This document shows, piece by piece, positions 18,296-24,515 of a stretch of 39,858 nt of DNA. The notes under the pieces were generated by a model. That model had not been told where the DNA came from. It ran no database searches and saw only the letters and a program-made list of their open reading frames with translations. The translations under genes were made by a program, and so were the position numbers. Each line of letters opens with the position of its first letter. Positions within the stretch are counted from its first letter, which is position 1. The stretch is from JAZKFR01 sp040386295 (GTDB lineage Bacteria > Pseudomonadota > Gammaproteobacteria > Burkholderiales > Rhodocyclaceae): contig JAZKFR010000144.1 in the NCBI GenBank assembly GCA_040386295.1, positions 1 through 39,858 on the forward strand. The letters are read 5' to 3'.

Positions 18296-19624
18296 TTAAA
18301 CGCTTGCTCTAAAAAAGCCGCTCCCGGCACGCTGAACATTGACCGGCACGAAGCATTCTTTATGTTCAATGTGATAGGCAAATTCATCACGGAAATGTTT
18401 GATGAAACTCTGTACTGGCATCGATGCTGCATCACCTAGTGCGCAAATAGTGCGGCCCATGATGTTCGTGGTGACGCTGCTGAGGAGCTCTAAATCTTCG
18501 CTGCGTCCTTGACCGTGTTCGATGCGATGCACGATCTGATAAAGCCAATTCGTTCCTTCACGGCAGGGCGTGCATTGACCGCAGGACTCTTCATGATAAA
18601 AGAACGAGAGTCGCTCGAGCGCTTTGACCATACAGGTTGATTCGTCCATGACGATGACAGCACCAGAACCGAGCATTGATCCTGCTTTGCTGATCGCGTC
18701 GTAATCCATGGTGGTATCTAACATTACATCACCCGGCACCACCGGCGCCGAAGAACCACCTGGAATACACGCTTTGAGGCGGCGACCACCGCGCATCCCC
18801 CCTGCCATCTCGAGCAAAGTGGCAAAAGAAGTTCCTAGCGGAATTTCGTAATTACCAGGTCTATTAACGTGCCCCGAAACTGAAAATAATTTGGTGCCCC
18901 CGTTATTCGCCTTACCCGCTTCCAGAAAGCTTTCCCCACCTTGATTGATGATAAAGGGGATGGCAGCGAAGGTTTCTGTATTGTTGATCGTCGTCGGCTT
19001 ACCGTACAGACCGAAAGAAGCTGGGAAAGGTGGCTTAAAGCGAGGCTGCCCTTTTTTACCTTCTAAAGATTCAAGCAAAGCAGTTTCTTCGCCGCAGATA
19101 TAGGCGCCGTAACCATGGTGTGCAAATAGATCGAAGCTAAAAGCAGAAGCGAGGATATTGTTTCCGAGAAAGCCTGCGGCACGCGCTTCGTCTAAAGCTT
19201 CCTCGAAACGAAGGTAGACATCCCAAATTTCACCATGAATGTAGTTGTAACCACGAGTCGCACTCATTGCGTAGGCTGCAATCACCATGCCTTCTATGAC
19301 GGAATGGGGGTTGTAACGCAGAATGTCTCGATCTTTAAATGTTCCCGGTTCGCCCTCGTCAGAGTTACAAACCAGATATTTTTCCCCGGGGAAGGAACGT
19401 GGCATGAAGCTCCATTTCAAGCCAGTGGGGAAACCAGCGCCACCACGCCCACGTAGCACTGATTTTTTCACTTCGTTGATGACTTGGTCTTGCGGGGTTT
19501 TCTCGGCGATGATTTTTTTCAGCGCGCTGTAGCCGCCGCGTTTGACATAATCCTGCAAAGACCAGGCTTTATCACCGTCTAAAGCGAGTGAAAGTAGCGG
19601 ATTGATTGCACCCAGAATCGCCAT
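18296..19624 (-). CDS. nuoF: NADH-quinone oxidoreductase subunit F
   Basis: The NADH-oxidising subunit with FMN and cluster N3, 442 aa. The glycine-rich nucleotide site GRGGAGFPTG is at residues 59-68, YLVCNSDEGEPGTFKDR follows, and the NADH/FMN region continues with YICGEETALLESLEG. The 4Fe-4S motif is SCGQCTPCREGTNWL, with the fourth Cys in TICALGDAA. Its ATG shares a base with the nuoE stop (TAATG), and nuoG begins 8 nt after its stop. All expected residues are present. Confidence 0.97.
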   Translation of the reverse strand: MAILGAINPLLSLALDGDKAWSLQDYVKRGGYSALKKIIAEKTPQDQVINEVKKSVLRGRGGAGFPTGLKWSFMPRSFPGEKYLVCNSDEGEPGTFKDRDILRYNPHSVIEGMVIAAYAMSATRGYNYIHGEIWDVYLRFEEALDEARAAGFLGNNILASAFSFDLFAHHGYGAYICGEETALLESLEGKKGQPRFKPPFPASFGLYGKPTTINNTETFAAIPFIINQGGESFLEAGKANNGGTKLFSVSGHVNRPGNYEIPLGTSFATLLEMAGGMRGGRRLKACIPGGSSAPVVPGDVMLDTTMDYDAISKAGSMLGSGAVIVMDESTCMVKALERLSFFYHEESCGQCTPCREGTNWLYQIVHRIEHGQGRSEDLELLSSVTTNIMGRTICALGDAASMPVQSFIKHFRDEFAYHIEHKECFVPVNVQRAGSGFFRASV

Positions 19625-20097
19625 TACTTCAGCTCCGCCAATAGACTATCGATTTGCTCAGGCAACATCCCGCTACACATACGCCGGTTGTTGAGGATGA
19701 AGACAGGTGCATCACCACAAGCGCCCATGCATTCACCCTGTTTTAGGGTGAACTTGCCATCGGCGGTTGTTTCGTTGTAGTCAATCCCGAGCTTTTGCTT
19801 AAGATACTCGCCAGCGTCGACTCCGCCACTTAACATGCAAGGCAAGTTGGTGCAAACAGTCAGTTTGTATTTGCCAACGGGTTTCAAGTCGTACATGTTG
19901 TAGAAGCTGGCTACTTCATAAGCGGCAATCGGTGGCATAGCCAGATAGTTAGCGACAAATTCAATCGCCTCACTCGATAACCAACCCAATTCTTCTTGCG
20001 CAATAGCTAATCCCGCCATGACAGCAGACTGCTTTTGCTCAAGAGGGTATTTAGCGATTTCTCGATCTATTTTTTGTAGGGATTCTGTAGTCAGCAT
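19624..20097 (-). CDS. nuoE: NADH-quinone oxidoreductase subunit E
   Basis: The 157-aa thioredoxin-like subunit that binds 2Fe-2S cluster N1a next to NuoF. The four ligands appear as VCTNLPC (two Cys, four apart) and CMGACGDAP. The region VASFYNMYDLKPVGKY is typical of the family. Its ATG overlaps the nuoD stop by one base and its stop overlaps the nuoF ATG, indicating coupled translation. Confidence 0.97.
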   Translation of the reverse strand: MLTTESLQKIDREIAKYPLEQKQSAVMAGLAIAQEELGWLSSEAIEFVANYLAMPPIAAYEVASFYNMYDLKPVGKYKLTVCTNLPCMLSGGVDAGEYLKQKLGIDYNETTADGKFTLKQGECMGACGDAPVFILNNRRMCSGMLPEQIDSLLAELK

Positions 20098-21350
20098 CAG
20101 CGGTCTATCTCGCCAAAAACAATATCTTGTGTACCAATAATCGTGACCACGTCAGCCAACATATGTCCACGCGCCATCTCATCAATTGCTGAAAGGTGTA
20201 CATAACCTGGAGCGCGAATCTTTAAGCGATAGGGTTTGTTGGCGCCATCAGAAATGACGTACACACCAAACTCACCTTTTGGATGCTCAATCGCAGCGTA
20301 AGCTTCTCCTTCGGGAACATGCATGCCCTCGGTGCACAGTTTGAAGTGGTGTATCAACTCTTCCATATTGGACTTCATATCCTCTCGGCTCGGAGGCGCC
20401 ACTTTGTGGTTACTGGTGATAACCGAGCCAGGATTTTTCTGTAGCCAATCAATGCACTGTTTGACCAAACTATTCGATTGGCGCATTTCTTCCATACGCA
20501 CTAAATAGCGATCGTATGAATCCCCTGTTACACCGACAGGAATGTCGAAATCAAGCTGGCTATAAACTTCGTAAGGTTGTTTTTTGCGCACATCCCAGGC
20601 AATACCTGAACCGCGCAACATCGGTCCGGTAAAGCCGAGCTGCAAGGCACGCTCAGGTGAAACGATACCGACGTCGACCAGACGTTGTTTCCAAATTCGG
20701 TTGTCAGTTAATAGTGTTTCATATTCATCGAGCAAACTTGGGAAACGCTGCACAAAGCCATCTAAGAAGTCGAGCAGCGAACCGCTACGCGCTTCATTAG
20801 CGGTTTTGGTGCTGGCGGCACTACTCCACTTCGAGGTTTTGTATTGCGGCATACGATCAGGCAGATCGCGGTAGACACCGCCTGGACGATAGTAGGCAGC
20901 ATGCATACGAGCACCAGAAACTGCTTCATAAGCATCGAGCAAATCTTCCCGCTCGCGAAATGCGTAGAGCACCATGGTCATTGCGCCAACGTCTAAAGCG
21001 TGACAACCAATCCACAACAGGTGGTTTAGTATTCGCGTGATTTCGTCGAACATCACGCGAATGTATTGAGCGCGAATCGGAACATCAACGCCAAGCATTC
21101 TTTCAATCGCCATGCAGTAGGCATGCTCGTTACACATCATCGAAACATAATCGAGCCGATCCATATAGGGCAAAGATTGGATCCAGGTCTTGTTTTCGGC
21201 TAGTTTTTCTGTAGCGCGATGCAGTAAACCAATATGCGGATCAGCACGCATGACCACTTCACCATCAAGCTCTAGCACCATGCGTAGCACGCCGTGCGCG
21301 GCCGGATGTTGTGGCCCAAAATTCAGAGTGTAATTGCGGATTTCAGGCAT
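20097..21350 (-). CDS. nuoD: NADH-quinone oxidoreductase subunit D
   Basis: The 49-kDa-type subunit that lines the quinone-reduction site, about 417 aa. It begins MPEIRNYTLNFGPQHPAAHG, with the HPAAHG loop whose first His is a quinone ligand, and continues with IGLLHRATEKLAE and MCNEHAYCMAIE, ending DIVFGEIDR as in all homologues. The ATG at 21350 overlaps the end of nuoC by several bases and gives the standard N-terminus. An ATG at 21359 and a longer form at 21377 (adding MKKPTG) are possible but less likely. Confidence 0.96.
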   Translation of the reverse strand: MPEIRNYTLNFGPQHPAAHGVLRMVLELDGEVVMRADPHIGLLHRATEKLAENKTWIQSLPYMDRLDYVSMMCNEHAYCMAIERMLGVDVPIRAQYIRVMFDEITRILNHLLWIGCHALDVGAMTMVLYAFREREDLLDAYEAVSGARMHAAYYRPGGVYRDLPDRMPQYKTSKWSSAASTKTANEARSGSLLDFLDGFVQRFPSLLDEYETLLTDNRIWKQRLVDVGIVSPERALQLGFTGPMLRGSGIAWDVRKKQPYEVYSQLDFDIPVGVTGDSYDRYLVRMEEMRQSNSLVKQCIDWLQKNPGSVITSNHKVAPPSREDMKSNMEELIHHFKLCTEGMHVPEGEAYAAIEHPKGEFGVYVISDGANKPYRLKIRAPGYVHLSAIDEMARGHMLADVVTIIGTQDIVFGEIDR

Positions 21351-21954
21351 TCTCGACATCCCCGTAGGCTTTTTCACGGACGATACGTGGTGTTATTTCT
21401 CGCGCTTCAATGCTGACAGGTTGGTAGACAACTCGCTGCTGATNNNNNNNNNNGTAACGCATTTCAACGTAGCCAGAAAGAGGGAAATCTTTGCGGAATG
21501 GGTGGCCGATAAAGCCATAGTCGGTAAGCAGGCGGCGCAAATCTTTGTGCCCCGAGAAGATGATCCCGTACAAGTCGAATGCTTCCCGTTCGAACCAGTT
21601 GACGCTAGCCCACAAGTCGGTCAAAGAAGGTACAACGGGAAAGCTGTCATCGTCGGCGAAACAGCGTACACGCAAACGCCAATTATGAGTTAGGGACAAG
21701 AGATGCGTGACAGCTGCAAAACGACGACCACGCCAAGCTGCCTCACCACCATAGGCAGAATAGTCGACACCGCAGAGATCAATGAGCTGCTCAAAATGCA
21801 ATTCTGGCTGAGCAAGCAGCGTCTGCATTGATGTTAGGTAATCTGCTGCGTCAAGGTCGATGCTTACTTCGTCGAGCGCAATTTTGAGTGACTTGATGCG
21901 CGTACCGAGATGCTGCTGCAAATTCTGGCTAAGCAACTCCAGCTTGGCTGTCAT
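21343..21954 (-). CDS. nuoC: NADH-quinone oxidoreductase subunit C, with a 10-N gap
   Basis: The 30-kDa-type peripheral-arm subunit, about 203 aa. It contains VNWFEREAFDLYGIIFSGH and RLLTDYGFIGHPFRKDFPLSG, the signature of the family. The N run falls between EMRY and QQRVVYQPV; both sides are in the same frame for a 10-nt gap, so four residues are unknown (family sequences suggest Asp-Pro-Glu and one more). The start is ATG 21954, 57 nt after the nuoB stop. The stop overlaps the nuoD start region. Confidence 0.95.
   Translation of the reverse strand: MTAKLELLSQNLQQHLGTRIKSLKIALDEVSIDLDAADYLTSMQTLLAQPELHFEQLIDLCGVDYSAYGGEAAWRGRRFAAVTHLLSLTHNWRLRVRCFADDDSFPVVPSLTDLWASVNWFEREAFDLYGIIFSGHKDLRRLLTDYGFIGHPFRKDFPLSGYVEMRYXXXXQQRVVYQPVSIEAREITPRIVREKAYGDVENA
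21444..21453. other. Assembly gap (10 N) in nuoC
   Basis: Ten N in a row. Unlike the other two gaps, the flanks are in frame for ten bases, so the real missing length is 10 or differs from it by a multiple of three. Confidence 0.85.
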
Positions 21955-22011
21955 GGCCGAGACTCCACTTTTATGTGCTCCAAGCGATTCATTTTAAGAC
22001 GGAGCAATTTT

Positions 22012-22491
22012 TTATCGGGCGATAGTATTAGTACGGCGAATTTTGTTCTGCAATTGAATCAGACCGTAAATCAGCGCTTCGGCTGTTGGTGGGCAACCTG
22101 GAACATAGATATCGACCGGCACAATGCGATCACAACCACGAACCACGGCGTAGGAGTAGTGGTAATACCCCCCGCCATTCGCGCATGAACCCATAGAAAT
22201 AACCCAACGCGGTTCGGCCATTTGGTCATAAACCTTACGTAGCGCGGGTGCCATTTTATTGGTCAAGGTTCCGGCGACAATCATGACGTCAGACTGGCGT
22301 GGACTTGGGCGAAAGACAATACCAAAACGATCTAAGTCGTAACGAGAACAACCGGCGTGAATCATTTCGACAGCACAACAAGCCAAACCAAAAGTCATCG
22401 GCCATAGCGAGCCAGTTCGCACGTAGTTGATCAGTTTATCTGCCGTTGTGGTAACAAAACCTTCTTGAAGAACGCCTTCAATACCCATCAT
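22012..22491 (-). CDS. nuoB: NADH-quinone oxidoreductase subunit B
   Basis: The subunit that holds the terminal cluster N2, 159 aa. The tandem cysteines are in GLACCAVEMIHAG, the third ligand in MGSCANGGG and the fourth in VPGCPPTAEAL. The arginine pair region RFGIVFRPSPRQSD is intact. Two consecutive ATGs (22491, 22488) follow directly on the nuoA stop. Confidence 0.97.
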   Translation of the reverse strand: MMGIEGVLQEGFVTTTADKLINYVRTGSLWPMTFGLACCAVEMIHAGCSRYDLDRFGIVFRPSPRQSDVMIVAGTLTNKMAPALRKVYDQMAEPRWVISMGSCANGGGYYHYSYAVVRGCDRIVPVDIYVPGCPPTAEALIYGLIQLQNKIRRTNTIAR

Positions 22492-22866
22492 TTACTCCCA
22501 ATCAAGCGCGCCCTTAAGCCAAGCATAAACATAGCCAACGACCAGAATAGCGATAAAAACGAGCATTTCGAAGAGGCCAAACCATTTGACCGAATCGGTA
22601 TGCACAATTTCTTTAAAGATGCTTGCCCAGGGAACCAGAAAGGCAACTTCGAGATCAAAGAGGATGAAGATAATCGCAATAAGATAGTAACGAACATCAA
22701 ACTTCATACGAGCGTCTTCAAACGCTTCAAAGCCACACTCGTAAGGCGATAATTTTTCGCTGTCAGGACGATGGGGAGCAACAGACCAGCCGAGCAGAAT
22801 AGGCATAACGCCAAACGCAACTCCGACCAGCACAAAGACAAATACGGGTAAGTAAGCTTCCAGCAT
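22492..22866 (-). CDS. nuoA: NADH-quinone oxidoreductase subunit A
   Basis: A small three-helix membrane subunit of complex I, about 124 aa, and the first gene of the operon. It reads MLEAYLPVFVFVLVGVAFG, then KLSPYECGFEAFEDARMKFD, the conserved loop near the quinone site with its Cys, then FDLEVAFLVPWA. The ATG at 22866 is preferred over a GTG at 22878 because it gives the usual N-terminal length and GGCGGA lies just upstream. The leader between it and the tRNA gene holds overlapping inverted repeats. Confidence 0.95.
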   Translation of the reverse strand: MLEAYLPVFVFVLVGVAFGVMPILLGWSVAPHRPDSEKLSPYECGFEAFEDARMKFDVRYYLIAIIFILFDLEVAFLVPWASIFKEIVHTDSVKWFGLFEMLVFIAILVVGYVYAWLKGALDWE

Positions 22867-22898
22867 GATCCGCCGCACTATCGTTGTATTGAGAATGA

Positions 22899-22938
22899 GT
22901 TATCTACTTAGATTTAGGCAATCTAGATTCTAGATAAC
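22899..22938. repeat. Overlapping inverted repeats in the tRNA-Leu to nuoA leader
   Basis: GTTATCTA (22899-22906) pairs with TAGATAAC (22931-22938). Inside it TAGATT (22909-22914) can pair with AATCTA (22920-22925). ATCTAGA-T-TCTAGAT (22921-22935) is a perfect 7-bp palindrome that competes with both. A transcript crossing this region on the minus strand could fold in alternative ways just before nuoA, or the DNA palindrome could bind a regulator. Confidence 0.5.
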
Positions 22939-22943
22939 GGATT

Positions 22944-23028
22944 TGGTGCCGACGATGAGACTCGAACTCATACGACCTAAGTCACTACCCCCTCAAGATA
23001 GCGTGTCTACCAATTCCACCACGTCGGC
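22944..23028 (-). tRNA. tRNA-Leu, anticodon GAG
   Basis: Read on the minus strand, the 5' acceptor strand GCCGACG (23028-23022) pairs with CGTCGGC before an encoded ACCA end. The D arm is GTGGAATTGGTAGACAC. The anticodon stem CTATC/GGTAG encloses loop TTGAGGG with anticodon GAG (22994-22992), which reads CTC and CTT codons. A long variable arm follows, as in all leucine tRNAs, and the T arm is ATGAG-TTCGAGT-CTCAT. CCA is encoded. The gene lies between secG and nuoA on the same strand, a neighbourhood I recall from other beta-proteobacteria. Confidence 0.97.
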
Positions 23029-23071
23029 TTTTAAATTTTTAAAATTTTTCAACAACGTGCACAAAGCGCGT

Positions 23072-23137
23072 TAAGAAAATTCAACCTTCTAAGCGCTATT
23101 TTTAGAATTTTCTTACCAGCATTTTTAACGCTAGAAG
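23072..23137. repeat. Interlocked inverted repeats between secG and tRNA-Leu
   Basis: TAAGAAAATTC (23072-23082) and GAATTTTCTTA (23105-23115) form a perfect 11-bp inverted repeat. CTTCTAAGCG (23086-23095) and CGCTAGAAG (23129-23137) form nine pairs with one bulged base. The arms alternate in order, so the two stems interlock in pseudoknot topology or exclude each other. There is no T-tract after either stem on the minus strand, so this is not a standard terminator. The remaining spacer (23029-23071) is AT-rich and could hold a weak tRNA promoter. Confidence 0.55.
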
Positions 23138-23164
23138 ATAAAAAATAAGCAAATAAGCACTTCG

Positions 23165-23581
23165 TTATTTTGGAATATCTTTTACTCTTGAAGCGCCATT
23201 CTCCGGCGATTTCTTAGGCGAAACAGGGGCGCCAACAGCCGCACCGCTAGACGAATTATTGGGCGCCACATCTTGTGCATCACGCAGCAAAACAGCTTTG
23301 GATTCTACCGCATTCTGCATCACACTGCCAGTCGTTTTTGGCTTGGCAGATGCCATATAAGCGAGAGAAAGACTGGTGATGAAAAAGACGGTGGCTAAGA
23401 TTGCTGTTGTGCGGCTTAGAAAGTTTGCCGAACCCGTAGCACCAAATAAGCTACCAGAGGCGCCACTACCAAAAGCAGCTCCCATATCTGCACCCTTACC
23501 TTGCTGCATAAGAACGAGCGCGATGACTGAAATAGCTGCGATAACGTGCACAGTCAGAACGACGGAAAACAAATAGCTCAT
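23165..23581 (-). CDS. secG: Preprotein translocase subunit SecG
   Basis: The small SecYEG translocon subunit that assists protein export, 138 aa. Two hydrophobic helices (VVLTVHVIAAISVIALVLM and TAILATVFFITSLSLAYMA) flank the conserved loop QQGKGADMGAAFGSGASGSLFG. The C-terminal tail from about residue 80 is hydrophilic, Ser/Pro/Lys-rich and of low complexity, as is common in beta-proteobacterial SecG. It begins 9 nt after tpiA, so the two are in one transcript. Confidence 0.96.
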   Translation of the reverse strand: MSYLFSVVLTVHVIAAISVIALVLMQQGKGADMGAAFGSGASGSLFGATGSANFLSRTTAILATVFFITSLSLAYMASAKPKTTGSVMQNAVESKAVLLRDAQDVAPNNSSSGAAVGAPVSPKKSPENGASRVKDIPK

Positions 23582-23590
23582 ATTGCCTCT

Positions 23591-24346
23591 TTACCGGTTT
23601 GCCGCATTGCAAATCGCTAGAAAATCGTCCGCCACCAAAGAAGAACCGCCAACCAGAGCGCCATCAATATCCGGCATTAAAAAAAGTGCCGCAGCATTCT
23701 CGCGTTTGACGCTTCCGCCATAAATAATTTGAACCGTTTCAGCAACACCTGTATCGCACAGCGCAATTTTCGCTCGTATCGCAGCATGCACTGCCTGAGC
23801 CTGCTCTGGCGATGCTGCTTTGCCGCTACCAATCGCCCAAACGGGCTCATAAGCAACAACTGCATGGCGCAAAGCTCTTACCCCAGCTCGTTCTATGACG
23901 GCGTTTAGCTGGGTCGAAACGACGGATTCTGTTTGACCTAAATCATGCTGAAGCGCGGTTTCACCAAGACATAAAACGGGCCGTAGGCCAGCATCGACAA
24001 GAGCAGAAAAAGCCTCAGCAATCCAAGTATCGGACTCAGCAAAAATAGCGCGCCGCTCGGAGTGCCCAACCAGCACGTAGCGACAGGAGAAATCCTGCAA
24101 CATGCTGACACTCACTTCACCTGTATATGCGCCTTTTGCATAAGGCGAAACATTCTGCGCACCCCAAGTCAAAGCACCCCCGCTCAAAATTGTTTGCACT
24201 TGATTGAGGTAAGGAAATGGCACGCACACAGCCGCTTCGACACATGCAGTCTCGTCAAAACCAAGCTGAATAGCTGATAACAGTCGGCGATTAAATTCCA
24301 AACCACCATGCATTTTCCAGTTACCAATAACCAGACGTTGACGCAC
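23591..24346 (-). CDS. tpiA: Triosephosphate isomerase
   Basis: Interconverts dihydroxyacetone phosphate and glyceraldehyde 3-phosphate in glycolysis, in the cytoplasm; 251 aa. The N-terminal Asn-x-Lys motif is in VIGNWKMHG, the catalytic His in YVLVGHSERR, the catalytic Glu in VVAYEPVWAIGSGKAA with the flexible lid loop, and the phosphate-binding YGGSV near the C-terminus. The start is a GTG at 24346, supported by GGGAG seven bases upstream and by a sigma70-type promoter at 24373-24402. All catalytic residues are present. Confidence 0.97.
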   Translation of the reverse strand: MRQRLVIGNWKMHGGLEFNRRLLSAIQLGFDETACVEAAVCVPFPYLNQVQTILSGGALTWGAQNVSPYAKGAYTGEVSVSMLQDFSCRYVLVGHSERRAIFAESDTWIAEAFSALVDAGLRPVLCLGETALQHDLGQTESVVSTQLNAVIERAGVRALRHAVVAYEPVWAIGSGKAASPEQAQAVHAAIRAKIALCDTGVAETVQIIYGGSVKRENAAALFLMPDIDGALVGGSSLVADDFLAICNAANR

Positions 24347-24372
24347 GGACAGCTCCCGTCAAAAACCCGACA

Positions 24373-24402
24373 ATTATAGCGATAACAGGGGGCAATCGTC
24401 AA
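24373..24402 (-). promoter_or_regulatory. Sigma70-type promoter of tpiA
   Basis: On the minus strand TTGACG (24402-24397) is followed after 18 bp by a perfect TATAAT (24378-24373), about 27 nt before the tpiA start codon. All genes downstream (tpiA, secG, tRNA-Leu, nuoA-N) point the same way, so this may also feed the complex I operon. Confidence 0.8.
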
Positions 24403-24456
24403 TCAAAAGGACGCACACTGGATGCCAATAAAGCCTAGTACGGCCATTTTTACCCA

Positions 24457-24475
24457 CATCAAATTTGCATTGATG
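24457..24475. repeat. Hairpin between cphA and tpiA
   Basis: CATCAA-ATTTGCA-TTGATG is a perfect 6-bp stem with a 7-nt loop, 41 nt after the cphA stop. There is no adjacent T-tract, so a factor-independent terminator is doubtful. Confidence 0.3.
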
Positions 24476-24515
24476 CCGAATGTTTGTGTTTTGAGCAGCA
24501 CTTATTCGAAGCAGC

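Noticed and set aside
13536..21453. N runs as sites of insertions or gene decay in complex I
   Set aside because: All three flanks continue the expected proteins with only a few residues missing, which fits placeholder gaps.
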